Below the pieces are notes generated by a model. That model worked only from the letters and a program-made list of their open reading frames with translations, had not been told where the DNA came from and did not search any database. This document shows, one piece after another, positions 54,216-62,879 of a DNA stretch of 64,000 nt. The stretch is from Brevibacillus brevis (GTDB lineage Bacteria > Bacillota > Bacilli > Brevibacillales > Brevibacillaceae): positions 1,310,001 through 1,374,000 of the forward strand of contig NZ_LR134338.1 of the NCBI RefSeq assembly GCF_900637055.1, in the 5' to 3' direction. Position 1 is the stretch's first letter, and each line of letters begins with the position of its first letter. Made by a program: the position numbers and the translations under genes.

Positions 54216-55184
54216 ATGTCGTTGTCCGTATCCTTTCTCGATATTGTAAAAGCTCACAAGAATCTAAAGGGGCAGGTTATTCATACCCCGTTACTATCAT
54301 CACCCGCGCTGTCTGCCATCGCAAATGCAGATGTCTGGATGAAGCTGGAGTGCCATCAGAAAACAGGCTCATTCAAGGCGCGCGGCGCGCTTAATAAAAT
54401 CGCATCCTTGACGAATGAGGAGCTAGCTCGGGGCGTTATTACGGCTTCAGCAGGCAACCATGCGCAAGGGGTCGCATATGCGGCTTCGCTTCGAGGTGTG
54501 TCGGCCTTGATTGTCGTGCCAAAAACGGCGCCGGAGACCAAAAAAGCGGGGATCAAGCGCTACGGTGCGGAGTTGGTCGTGTATGGAGACAGCTATGATG
54601 ACGCAGAAAGTCACGCCTATGAACTGGCGAAAGAAACTGGGCGCACATTCGTCCATGCCTTTGAAGACAACGAGATCATAGCAGGGCAGGGAACGGCAGC
54701 CCTGGAAGCTCTTTTGGAAGAGCCGGATTTTGACGTCATTCTCGTACCTGCTGGTGGTGGCGGGTTAATTTGCGGGGTGGCCCTCGCAGCAAAGGCAATC
54801 AATCCGGATGTACAGGTGATTGGGATTCAGACACATGCGTCTCCGCCATGGTACTACTCGTTCCGTGAAAAGCGGTTGGCTGATGTGGTATACAGTGATT
54901 CGCTCGCAGACGGTCTTCATGGGGGAATTACACAAGGGAATCTGGACTTGGCCCTGCTGATCGTCGATGACTTCCTGATCGTAGAGGAAGAACATGTTGC
55001 CCAAGCCATGAGCTGGCTGGCAAAGGAGCATCATCTGATGGTGGAAGGCTCAGGCGCGGTCGGTGTTGCTGCTCTCATGCAAGGAACTGTACCCGAACTG
55101 GCAGGGAAAAAGGTGCTGACGATTGTAAGCGGCAGTAATGTAGATGCTGGCAAGCTGGCGGGGATCATAGGGAAGCACGCATAG
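54216..55184 (+). CDS. Threonine/serine dehydratase-family PLP enzyme
   Basis: A 322-residue fold-type II PLP enzyme: TGSFKARGALNKI with the PLP Lys, TASAGNHAQGVAYAA, GQGTAALEALLEEPDFDVIL and the glycine loop VPAGGGGLICGVALAAKAIN. There is no C-terminal ACT domain, so it is the short catabolic type. Threonine dehydratase, serine racemase/dehydratase, hydroxyaspartate dehydratase and EutB are all possible. It starts 17 bases after the amidohydrolase gene with AAGGAGGAG upstream. Confidence 0.85.
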   Translation: MSLSVSFLDIVKAHKNLKGQVIHTPLLSSPALSAIANADVWMKLECHQKTGSFKARGALNKIASLTNEELARGVITASAGNHAQGVAYAASLRGVSALIVVPKTAPETKKAGIKRYGAELVVYGDSYDDAESHAYELAKETGRTFVHAFEDNEIIAGQGTAALEALLEEPDFDVILVPAGGGGLICGVALAAKAINPDVQVIGIQTHASPPWYYSFREKRLADVVYSDSLADGLHGGITQGNLDLALLIVDDFLIVEEEHVAQAMSWLAKEHHLMVEGSGAVGVAALMQGTVPELAGKKVLTIVSGSNVDAGKLAGIIGKHA

Positions 55185-55237
55185 GATATCGGTTGAACAT
55201 AGAGCCACTCTCGGCTACACTTTTTCTAACAAAGGTT

Positions 55238-55261
55238 GTTCAAAAAGCCGACTTTTTGAAC
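55238..55261 (+). terminator. Hairpin after the dehydratase gene (weak terminator or LysR leader)
   Basis: GTTCAAAAAG-CCGA-CTTTTTGAAC is a perfect ten-pair stem with a four-base loop. The right arm holds the only T-run, so termination would be weak. Confidence 0.5.
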
Positions 55262-55313
55262 ACGCACTTGCACGAAGAAATGGTGTCGTTCGGTGAGGAG
55301 TGGAAAATCAACC

Positions 55314-56195
55314 ATGGAGTTACGCAATCTGAAGACATTTCAGGTCGTTGCCGAGCATTTGAACTTGACGAAGGCTGCGGAGCAACTCGGATACAGCCAG
55401 CCTACGATTACGCTCCAGATTCAAGCGTTGGAGCGGGAGCTGGGTCATCCTTTGCTCAATCGGGTAGGCAAGCGCACGTTTTTGACACCGGCCGGAAAAA
55501 TAGTGAAGCAGCATACGGATCAGCTTTTCTACGTTTTGCAGCACATGGCGGAAGGGCTCAATCACTTAGACATGCCTGTAGGTCCGCTGATTGTGGCGGC
55601 TCCAGAGTTTTATTGCATCCAATACATGCCCCAAATTTTGAAAGCGTACGTGGAGACTCATCCGCAGGTCAATCTGCAGGTGATTTCTTGCACCAGTCAG
55701 GAGGCATTGAAAAAAATCCAAGCCCACGAAGCGGATATTGGGATCATTGCGGGCACCACCGCACAACCAGGTATTCATTCCAGCGTCGTGGACTTGGAAC
55801 AATTCACCTTGATCGCTTCTCCTGATTTGATGAAGGAAAAAACACTGGCAGACGCACTCGTGACCTTCCCTTTTTTGTCCTATCAGGAGGGGTGCAATCT
55901 CGATGAATTTATTACCCAATGCCTGTTGGAGTTAAACTACATCCCGCCCTCTGTCATAAAATGCAGCAGCGAAGAAACAATCAAACGATCCGTCCTGAAT
56001 CAAACGGGTATAGCATTGCTCAGTAAGGTTCTGGTGGAAAAAGAGCTGCGAACAGGCGAACTGATCGAGCTGTACCGCTTTTCCAAGAAAGCTGAAACAT
56101 CGCTGGTCAGTCTGGAGCGCCGACGAGAAGAACCTGCAATCCAAAGCTTCATGGAACTGGTCAAAGACGTATGGTTATCCGTAAGAGAAGAGTAA
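55314..56195 (+). CDS. LysR family transcriptional regulator
   Basis: A 293-residue regulator: N-terminal winged helix (LNLTKAAEQLGYSQPTITLQ) and a C-terminal periplasmic-binding-like effector domain (VGPLIVAAPEFYCIQYMPQI onward). LysR proteins often control adjacent genes, so it may regulate the upstream catabolic run together with the IclR protein. I chose ATG at 55314 (usual LysR start MELRNLKTF); the GAGGAG lies 13 bases away. A GTG at 55293 is in frame but unsupported. Confidence 0.88.
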   Translation: MELRNLKTFQVVAEHLNLTKAAEQLGYSQPTITLQIQALERELGHPLLNRVGKRTFLTPAGKIVKQHTDQLFYVLQHMAEGLNHLDMPVGPLIVAAPEFYCIQYMPQILKAYVETHPQVNLQVISCTSQEALKKIQAHEADIGIIAGTTAQPGIHSSVVDLEQFTLIASPDLMKEKTLADALVTFPFLSYQEGCNLDEFITQCLLELNYIPPSVIKCSSEETIKRSVLNQTGIALLSKVLVEKELRTGELIELYRFSKKAETSLVSLERRREEPAIQSFMELVKDVWLSVREE

Positions 56196-56207
56196 GAGTA
56201 ATGGCAA

Positions 56208-56435
56208 GGGGCTGTCTAAGAAGTCCCTCAAAAGTAAAGAAGCTGGGAAAAAGGTTTCGTTTTTATTGGTTCACAGAAAGTGGCTAGGCGGATGCCCGCT
56301 ACTTTCAACAAGTTATGTGCGATTACCAGAATTCCGAACTCGACATGGGGGCAAATTATCTCTTGGAGACAATAGTTTTCTTCTTGCACCTCTAGAGCAA
56401 AACGGTTTTTTTGTGCTTACTTTTTGGACAGCCCC
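56208..56435. mobile_element. MITE-like element with 17-bp terminal inverted repeats
   Basis: The left end is GGGGCTGTCTAAGAAGT (56208-56224); the right end, read in reverse complement, is GGGGCTGTCCAAAAAGT (56419-56435), 15 of 17 identical. The GGGGCTGTC terminus is like that of known insertion sequences in Bacillales. The 228-base interior has no transposase, only a small hairpin (GAAAGTGGC / GCTACTTTC near 56275). It fits a non-autonomous element or an internally deleted insertion sequence. No clear target duplication is seen. Confidence 0.6.
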
Positions 56436-56515
56436 CCTTCCCATTTCGTTTTTGTGTGGAACGGATATGATATTGTAAAATGACAGAAGGTAAGAGAAAT
56501 AGGAGATGACAACAA

Positions 56516-56794
56516 ATGAGTAAGCAAGTAAACGAAAACGAACTCGTTTTGCATGTAGCTACCAAAACAAAAGTAGACCCGCAAAAAATCATGATCGTAC
56601 TCAAGCATGAGCAAGCGTACATGAACAGTGCGAAGGCAGATGCAAAAGGTGATGTCGACGTTGATTTTGATGATCTCGTGGATTACGTCATGGGTAAGTC
56701 AGATGTGAAACTGGATGAGATCACCGTCGAGAAGATCCTGGATGTAGAGATGGAATACTTGATTAAAAAAGGAGTCGCTGGATACATAGACTAA
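56516..56794 (+). CDS. Small acidic hypothetical protein
   Basis: A 92-residue, acidic, mostly helical protein (KIMIVLKHEQAYMNSAKADA, then DVDVDFDDLVDYVMGKSDVK and VEKILDVEMEYLIKKG). No signal, membrane segment or metal motif. A TATGAT -10-like box (56466-56471) lies in the 80 bases between the MITE-like element and the start, and AGGAG is ten bases before the ATG. It has its own terminator. I recognise no family. Confidence 0.65.
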   Translation: MSKQVNENELVLHVATKTKVDPQKIMIVLKHEQAYMNSAKADAKGDVDVDFDDLVDYVMGKSDVKLDEITVEKILDVEMEYLIKKGVAGYID

Positions 56795-56835
56795 TAGAGG
56801 ACGTCTGGTTATCAGGAAAAGAAGAGTAGTGTTCC

Positions 56836-56873
56836 AAGCACATTTCCCCTGTAGAGGGTGATGTGCTTTTTTT
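56836..56873 (+). terminator. Terminator after the small acidic protein gene
   Basis: AGCACAT pairs with ATGTGCT around a nested CCCT-GTAG-AGGG hairpin, followed by TTTTTTT. Confidence 0.8.
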
Positions 56874-56924
56874 ATTCTTTTTGAAAAACCACAACACAAA
56901 AGGGTAATCAGTGGCTGCGGTGGG

Positions 56925-57122
56925 GAGAAGAATATTTCCAGTCTAGGCTCAGTGCTCCGTCCCTCGGGGAAGCATGGACTGCACGCTCCGAAGAGATTCG
57001 CGGGGAAACGCAAAAGTGGTAGCCGCTACGTCGCATGAGCACGGTTGCGTTTCTTTTACCCGCTAATCCCTATTCCGCTCGGTAGGACTCCACAAGTCGC
57101 TACGTCTGGAAATATTCTTCTC
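56925..57122. repeat. Nested-hairpin repeat element, copy 2 (about 200 bp)
   Basis: Outer arms GAGAAGAATATTTCCAG (56925-56941) and exact complement at 57106-57122. Middle arms GAAACGCAA (57005-57013) and exact complement at 57045-57053. Inner arms GTAGC-C-GCTAC at 57019-57029. It shares TTTCCAGTCTA near the left end and CTGGAAAT near the right end with copy 1, while the middle stem differs in sequence but keeps pairing. Confidence 0.8.
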
Positions 57123-57190
57123 TGGCGTATCTGATTACGTACTTCGTTCTTTTCAAGCTTTTAAAAAACGAATAACTTTAACAGCTCGTA

Positions 57191-57392
57191 GAGGAAACAG
57201 GAGAAATAAGCGAAGATCTTTGGTACACCGACCGAGACGGAATGCAAAAAGCGAAACACGCTCTTAAGCGTCCACCTCTGAAACACATCCTGAATGGACC
57301 ACTTTGGACGCGGTTTCGCTTTTTGCATGGAGTCGGGCAGTGAATCCCCCAGCGGGTGGGACAAGAAGCTGAGCGTTTTCTCCTGTTTCCTC
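57191..57392. repeat. Nested-hairpin repeat element, copy 3 (about 200 bp, inverted orientation)
   Basis: Outer arms GAGGAAACAGGAGAAA (57191-57206) and exact complement at 57377-57392. Middle arms ATGCAAAAAGCGAAAC (57242-57257) and exact complement at 57313-57328. Inner arms GCGTCCA (57268-57274) / TGGACGC (57305-57311). Read on the minus strand the left flank is GGTGGGGAGGAAA, like the GGTGGGGAGAAGAA flank of copy 2, so it is an inverted relative. It lies 68 bases from copy 2. The stretch 56874-57491 holds no gene. Confidence 0.75.
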
Positions 57393-57491
57393 CCCACCAC
57401 AACAGCTTAACGACTGCGTTTTTAGTATTTTTTAACAAGGTATATACATACTAAAAATCCAAAAAATATCTGAAAGACAAATGTAAATTGT

Positions 57492-57552
57492 TTGACTATT
57501 GGTAGTTGCCGTGTCTATAATTTGGTTATCTTTGTTAGTAATGTTAACTAAC
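57492..57552 (+). promoter_or_regulatory. Promoter and putative ROK operator before the ROK regulator gene
   Basis: TTGACT (57492-57497) and TATAAT (57516-57521) have an 18-base spacer. Just downstream, GTTAGT-N7-ACTAAC (57534-57552) is an inverted repeat resembling XylR-type operators, placed for autorepression. Confidence 0.7.
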
Positions 57553-57575
57553 TGTGTGGCGGTGATCGATGAAGC

Positions 57576-58754
57576 GTGCAAGCTCCCAAAAAAACAGGTA
57601 ACAGCAAACTCGTGAAAAAACTGAATAAAGAAGAAGTATTGCAGCAGGTCGTCTTGCACGGGCAGATTTCCCGCGCGGATATCTCCAAACAGACACAGCT
57701 CAGCCGACCATGTGTTTCCGCTCTCGTAGATGAAATGATCCAGGAAGGACTCCTGCAAGAAGTAGGAATGGGCGATTCCAAAGGCGGCCGCAAGCCGATT
57801 TTGTTGGAGTACAACTATCAGGCGTACGCCATTGCCGGAGCAATTTTTGAAGGATCTACCCTGGATATGGCCATCGCGGATATGAAAGGCGAGTTCTTGG
57901 CTCGCTGTCGAAAACGGCTGGCACAACCAGCGAATGGCGAAACCGTCATCGAAGATTTGGCAGCTGGACTGGATCGCTTGCTGCGTGAAAGTGGCATCCC
58001 GCGAGAGCGCCTGCTCGGCATGGGCGTCGGCTTGCAGGGGGTCACACAGCGTGGCAGTGGAACCGTCAGCTTTTCACCCAGCACGGGGTGGATGGGTTCA
58101 CCGATTCAGCAGACCATCGAAGTGCGACTCGGACTGCCCGTCATTATCGACAATGACGTGAATATGATGACACTGGGCGAGTACGTCCGTGGAGCAGGGG
58201 TCGGCCATACCAACGTCGTCTACATGTACGTAGGAACGGGGATTGGGGCCGGGATCATTTTGGATGGACAGTTTTATCGGGGGAGTCGTGAGGCAGCAGG
58301 AGAAATCGGCTTCATGATGATCGGCCCGGTACATAATCGCCCGAATGGCGCGTCAGGGGTGTTTGAGACGCATTATTCGATTCCGGGCATCCAAGAGCAG
58401 GCTAAGGGATTTCTCTCTGACCTTCAGGAAGGGTCGAGTGTCATAGAAGAGCTGATCCGGCACGCCAAACATAATCCAGAAGCAAAGGAGCTTCTTGCAG
58501 ATGTGTATCGACATTGGGCGTACGGAATGGCGAACATCATCAGTATTTTGAACCCGGAAATATTGATCCTGAGCGGGGAGATGGTCCACGTCGATGGTGA
58601 AGGGGTGAAGCAAATTCACGAATGGCTGAGAGAATGGGTGCCTGAGGTGCCTAATCTTGAAAAAGCGAGTCTGGGGGAGCGAGCTGGTTTGATTGGCGCT
58701 GTCCATAGTGTTTTGGAAGCGTTTCCTTTCACAAGACTGCTTGACAAAGAGTGA
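57576..58754 (+). CDS. ROK family (XylR-like) transcriptional regulator
   Basis: A 392-residue protein with an N-terminal winged helix (QISRADISKQTQLSRPCVSA, residues about 30-50) and a C-terminal ROK sugar-kinase-like domain (VGVG-type GMGVGLQGVTQ, VIIDNDVNMMTLGE, YVGTGIGAGIILDGQFYRG). The zinc cluster CxCGxxGC typical of many ROK proteins is absent; the corresponding region reads MMIGPVHNRPNGASGVFET, without cysteines. GTG start at 57576 with GGTGATC upstream. It heads an ABC transporter operon and is likely to sense its sugar ligand. Confidence 0.88.
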   Translation: MQAPKKTGNSKLVKKLNKEEVLQQVVLHGQISRADISKQTQLSRPCVSALVDEMIQEGLLQEVGMGDSKGGRKPILLEYNYQAYAIAGAIFEGSTLDMAIADMKGEFLARCRKRLAQPANGETVIEDLAAGLDRLLRESGIPRERLLGMGVGLQGVTQRGSGTVSFSPSTGWMGSPIQQTIEVRLGLPVIIDNDVNMMTLGEYVRGAGVGHTNVVYMYVGTGIGAGIILDGQFYRGSREAAGEIGFMMIGPVHNRPNGASGVFETHYSIPGIQEQAKGFLSDLQEGSSVIEELIRHAKHNPEAKELLADVYRHWAYGMANIISILNPEILILSGEMVHVDGEGVKQIHEWLREWVPEVPNLEKASLGERAGLIGAVHSVLEAFPFTRLLDKE

Positions 58755-58778
58755 GAAGAACAAGAGGGGGAGTTCGTT

Positions 58779-59903
58779 TTGAAGAAGACAACTAGCAAGC
58801 TGAAAACATGGATGAAGGGCGTTTTTGTCAGCTCCTTGGCTCTGACTGTGGCTGCGTGCGGCAGTGGAGGACAGGAAGCAAAGCCTGCCGACAACAGCGC
58901 AGGCGGTCAATCAGGCACGGCTGCTCAACCTGCTGATTCATCGGGTGACCCGCAAAGACTGGTGATTTACACCGGACGGGACAAAAACATTTTTGAAATC
59001 GTGTTGCCAAAATTCAATGAAAAGTACCCGAACATTGAAGTGGAAACACTCGAGATGGGTGCCCAACAAATTTTGGAGCGCGTTCGTGCAGAGAAGGCGA
59101 ACCCGCAAGCTGACTTCTGGTGGGGCGGTACACAATCTGCTCTAGCGACAGCAGCCAATGAAGATCTGCTGGAGCCTTACAAGCCGACGTTTGCTGACAA
59201 GGTTCCGGATTTGTACAAAGATCCGCAAGATCGCTGGTACGGCGAAATGCTTTTGCCAGAGGTCATCATGTACAACTCGCAGGTGCTGAAGCCGGAAGAA
59301 GCACCGCAAGATTGGGACGAATTGATCGATCCGAAATTCAAAGACAAGATCGTGATCCGAAACGTACTGCCGTCCGGCACAATGCGTACCATTTATTCCG
59401 CAATGATCTTCCGTCAAGGGGCGGATACTCCTGAAAAAGGTTATGAATGGCTGACCAAGCTCGATGCCAATACAAAAGAGTACACACAAGACCCGACAAA
59501 CCTGTATTTGAAGATGGATCGTCAAGAGGGCGTCATCTCCTTGTGGAACCTCCAAGACGTTCTGATCCAAAGCAAAAAGAACAACCATCCGTATGACTTC
59601 ATTTATCCGAAGAGCGGAGCACCGATTCTCGTAGACGGCGTGGCTTTGGTAAAAGGCGCGAAAAACCTGGATGCAGCGAAAAAGTTCATGGAATTCTTGA
59701 TGAGTCCTGAAATGGCTGCCCAATTGGCGAAGGAGCGCTTCCAATTCCCATCTCGTACAGACATCAGCAAGGACGAACTGCCAGACTTCATGAAAAATCT
59801 CGAGCTGAAGCCAATGGAACTCGATTGGGCTGTCATGGCTGAAAAAGAAAAAGAGTGGATGCAGCATTGGGATGAAAACATCAAGGGGAAAGGCAAGAAG
59901 TAA
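58779..59903 (+). CDS. ABC transporter substrate-binding lipoprotein (FbpA/PotD-like, family 1)
   Basis: A 374-residue lipoprotein: lipobox TVAACG near residue 28, a Gly/Ala/Pro-rich linker to about residue 62, then LVIYTGRDKNIFEIVLPKFN, ADFWWGGTQSALATAANEDL, GRWY-like DRWYGEMLLPEVIMYN and SGAPILVDGVALVKGAKN. The fold is that of iron(III)-, thiamine- and 2-aminoethylphosphonate-type binding proteins. The Tyr pair needed for ferric iron is not evident, and the ROK and PIG-L neighbours argue for an organic, perhaps amino-sugar-containing ligand. TTG start after GAGGGGG. Confidence 0.85.
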   Translation: MKKTTSKLKTWMKGVFVSSLALTVAACGSGGQEAKPADNSAGGQSGTAAQPADSSGDPQRLVIYTGRDKNIFEIVLPKFNEKYPNIEVETLEMGAQQILERVRAEKANPQADFWWGGTQSALATAANEDLLEPYKPTFADKVPDLYKDPQDRWYGEMLLPEVIMYNSQVLKPEEAPQDWDELIDPKFKDKIVIRNVLPSGTMRTIYSAMIFRQGADTPEKGYEWLTKLDANTKEYTQDPTNLYLKMDRQEGVISLWNLQDVLIQSKKNNHPYDFIYPKSGAPILVDGVALVKGAKNLDAAKKFMEFLMSPEMAAQLAKERFQFPSRTDISKDELPDFMKNLELKPMELDWAVMAEKEKEWMQHWDENIKGKGKK

Positions 59904-59922
59904 GGAAGGGTTTTCGAAGCAG

Positions 59923-59954
59923 CTAGGCGGGAAGGCGTTGTCCTTTCCGTCTAG
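59923..59954 (+). promoter_or_regulatory. Intercistronic hairpin after the substrate-binding protein gene
   Basis: CTAGGCGGGAAGG pairs with CCTTTCCGTCTAG (11 of 13 Watson-Crick, the rest G-T). There is no T-run, so it is more likely a message-stabilising or attenuating hairpin between binding-protein and ATPase genes. Confidence 0.55.
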
Positions 59955-60025
59955 TCACTTATAGAAGTTGTTTTTATACGGACGCAGCTTGAAATGACTT
60001 GCGATGAAGGAGGAAACACAACCCG

Positions 60026-61102
60026 ATGAGCAGCGTAACACTTGATCACGTTCACAAAAGGTTTGGCCAAGCAAAAGGGGTCGAAGATGTTCACATTCAT
60101 ATCGAATCAGGAGAGTTTTTTACTTTTCTCGGTCCGAGTGGCTGCGGCAAAACGACTACCCTGCGCATGATTGCCGGCTTTTATTATCCAACGGAAGGCC
60201 ATATCCGCTTTGGATCACAGGAGGTTACATCTCTTCCTCCCCATAAGCGCAATACCGGGATGGTATTCCAAAACTACGCGTTGTTCCCGCACATGACTGT
60301 TTTTGAAAATATCGCGTTTGGCTTGCAGGTTCGGAAAGTGAACAAAACAGATGCAAAAGAGCGCGTAGAACGGATCATGAAGCTGGTGCGTCTGGAAGGC
60401 TATGGCGAACGCCGCATAGATCAGCTTTCTGGGGGACAACAGCAACGGGTAGCACTGGCACGGGCGCTGGTCATCGAGCCGCAGATTCTGCTGTTGGATG
60501 AGCCGCTGTCCAATCTGGATGCGAAGCTTCGTGAAGAGACGCGTTTCGAGATCAAGAGACTCCAGCTGGAGCTGGGGATTACGACGATTTACGTTACACA
60601 CGATCAGGCGGAAGCGATGTCGATGTCAGACCGGATTATGGTCATGCAGAGCGGAGAAGTGCAGCAGATCGGTACACCTCATGAGATTTACCATCGTCCT
60701 GTAAACCGTTTTGTCGCTTCTTTTATCGGCGAGACGAATCTGTGGGAAGGGACAGTTACAGGGTTTGACGGCGATGAAGTGCTGGTTCGCACGGCTTCTG
60801 GACAAATGCTCAGCGGATTTAAGCAAAATGCTTCGCCGCGTGCACAGCTGTCAGTCGGGGAGAAAGTGACAATGTCCATTCGTCCTGAATCCGTTTTGGA
60901 GAGCACAAGCAGCGAAGGACAAAATGTAGTGACAGGCTCTGTTGTCATGTCTGAATTTACAGGGGCGTGTGTCAATTACGTCACGGAAGTAGGAACGGAG
61001 AGCCTGCGCAGCATGTCCATCAACCTGGGACGACCGATTAAACAACGCGGCGATGCCATCGGCCTACATATTCCGAAAGAGAGCATTTATTTTGCCGGAT
61101 AA
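60026..61102 (+). CDS. ABC transporter ATP-binding protein (PotA/FbpC-like)
   Basis: A 358-residue ATPase with Walker A GPSGCGKTT, Q-loop MVFQNYALFPHMTVFENIAF, signature LSGGQQQRVALARAL, Walker B ILLLDEPLSNLDAKLRE and H-loop YVTHDQAEAMSMSDR. The C-terminal 110 residues form a TOBE-type domain that can take part in regulation. GGAGG lies 12 bases before the ATG. Confidence 0.92.
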   Translation: MSSVTLDHVHKRFGQAKGVEDVHIHIESGEFFTFLGPSGCGKTTTLRMIAGFYYPTEGHIRFGSQEVTSLPPHKRNTGMVFQNYALFPHMTVFENIAFGLQVRKVNKTDAKERVERIMKLVRLEGYGERRIDQLSGGQQQRVALARALVIEPQILLLDEPLSNLDAKLREETRFEIKRLQLELGITTIYVTHDQAEAMSMSDRIMVMQSGEVQQIGTPHEIYHRPVNRFVASFIGETNLWEGTVTGFDGDEVLVRTASGQMLSGFKQNASPRAQLSVGEKVTMSIRPESVLESTSSEGQNVVTGSVVMSEFTGACVNYVTEVGTESLRSMSINLGRPIKQRGDAIGLHIPKESIYFAG

Positions 61103-61116
61103 GGGGGAAGAAGCTT

Positions 61117-62844
61117 TTGAGAGCAGAGTTGCAGCAAGCGCCGACAGCAGCCAGACGAAAGTCCATCACCGCTTCACCCGCCTTCGTCTACGTGCTGGTA
61201 TCGCCACTCTTTTTAATATTGTTGGCTTATGTCATTTATCCATTGTTCGAAACGTTCGTTGCGAGTATCAAAATCGATGAAGAAATCACGTGGAAAAACT
61301 ACATTCGCTTCTTCAGCCTCGAGCATACCGCCAATCTGGAAGCGTTGTGGAACAGTATCTACATATCGGTTCTGAGTGTCATTACATGCGGAATTGTCGG
61401 GGTTGCGATGGCGTTTTTATTGGAGCGCTATGAGTTTCCAGGGCGAAAAATCCTTTCTGTGCTGGCTTTGGTTCCGATGGCGTTGCCTCCACTTATTGGC
61501 GTTCTCTCGTTTACCTTTTTGTACGGGGAGAGCGGAATCATTCCACGAGCGATCAAAGAGCTGTTCGGGCTTGCCCAGGTTCCTTTCTCGTTAAAAGGAA
61601 TTTGGGGTGTGGTCGTCGTTCATACATTTACGATGTACACTTACTTCTTCATGACAGCTACAGCAGCAATCAAGGGACTCGACCCGTCCTTGGAAGAGGC
61701 GGCAGCCAGTCTCGGAGCGAATCGCTTTACTGTTTGGCGGCGCATTATTTTGCCGATGCTCACGCCAGCGATGGTCGCGTCTTCTCTGTTGGTTTTCATG
61801 ATTTCGATGGCTTCTTATACGGCACCACTCATTTTCGGAATTGACCGGACGATGACGATGCAAATCTATCTGTCTCGCACCAATGGAGATTTGGACATGG
61901 CTGCGACACAGTCTACGATTCTTTCGATTGTTTCTGTTGCCTTTCTTTTGATCATGCGTTGGTATCAAGGCGCGCGCAACTACCAGAACTTGAGCAAAGG
62001 GGTCAGCGTGCACCGTACCGAGATCAAGAGCAAGGCGGGACGCTACACCACGATTGTGCTGTCTTTTATCGGTACAGTCATTCTGATGCTGCCAATTCTC
62101 GTATTGGTACTCATCTCCTTCTCGGTGGATGGTACCTGGACGGTGCAAATATTACCTCCGGAGTATACCTTGTCGCATTACATGGATCTGTTCACGGATA
62201 GCAAGACGTGGCGTCCGATTCTCAACAGCTTGCAGTTGTCTGCTATCGCGGTAATCGGGATCGTCATTTTCGGTGTAGCTGCGGCTTATGCCATGGTTCG
62301 CCTCAAGTTTCGTGGGAAAACGCTTCTTGATGTGTTGATCATGCTGCCATGGGCATTGCCAGGGACAGTTGTTGCGATCAACCTGATTGCAGCGTTCAGC
62401 GAACCGAATGCATTCAGCTTTGGGCAGGTTTTGATCGGAACATTCTGGATTATCCCGTTGGCGTATTTTGTCCGACATCTGCCACTTGTGTTTCGCTCTA
62501 CCAATGCGACTTTGATGCAGATGGACCCATCTGTCGAGGAGGCTGCGCGGAATCTGGGGGCTTCCTGGTGGTACAGCTTCAGACGTGTCGTGTTTCCGAT
62601 GGCTTGGGGGGGAATTCTTGCAGGTACGCTTTTGGCATTCGTTCAGTGTATCGGGGAGTTCGTGGCTTCGATTCTGATCTTTACACCGAAGACAACGCCA
62701 TTGTCTGTCGCGGTATTCCAACGCATGTACAGTAATGAGTTCGGCACCGCTTGCGCCTATGGAGTCTTGCAAATCGTGGTCATCATCATCGTGTTGTTCA
62801 TCTCCAGAAAACTGACCGGAGATAAAGCGGGGACTGCCGTGTAA
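61117..62844 (+). CDS. ABC transporter permease, two fused pore domains (FbpB/ThiP-like)
   Basis: A 575-residue membrane protein with about 12 helices that carries two permease units in one chain. Each has its own EAA loop: DPSLEEAAASLGANRFTVWR in the first half and DPSVEEAARNLGASWWYSFR in the second. This is the usual form for iron(III), thiamine and phosphonate importers with a family 1 binding protein. The TTG start follows AAGGGGG and lies 14 bases after the ATPase stop. Confidence 0.9.
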   Translation: MRAELQQAPTAARRKSITASPAFVYVLVSPLFLILLAYVIYPLFETFVASIKIDEEITWKNYIRFFSLEHTANLEALWNSIYISVLSVITCGIVGVAMAFLLERYEFPGRKILSVLALVPMALPPLIGVLSFTFLYGESGIIPRAIKELFGLAQVPFSLKGIWGVVVVHTFTMYTYFFMTATAAIKGLDPSLEEAAASLGANRFTVWRRIILPMLTPAMVASSLLVFMISMASYTAPLIFGIDRTMTMQIYLSRTNGDLDMAATQSTILSIVSVAFLLIMRWYQGARNYQNLSKGVSVHRTEIKSKAGRYTTIVLSFIGTVILMLPILVLVLISFSVDGTWTVQILPPEYTLSHYMDLFTDSKTWRPILNSLQLSAIAVIGIVIFGVAAAYAMVRLKFRGKTLLDVLIMLPWALPGTVVAINLIAAFSEPNAFSFGQVLIGTFWIIPLAYFVRHLPLVFRSTNATLMQMDPSVEEAARNLGASWWYSFRRVVFPMAWGGILAGTLLAFVQCIGEFVASILIFTPKTTPLSVAVFQRMYSNEFGTACAYGVLQIVVIIIVLFISRKLTGDKAGTAV

Positions 62845-62879
62845 AGCTGGATGCCTTCGTGAAAAAGGAGGAGCTTCTC

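Noticed and set aside
56266..56478. A 70-codon frame inside and past the MITE-like element
   Set aside because: No ribosome site, crosses the right inverted repeat, and no family resemblance.
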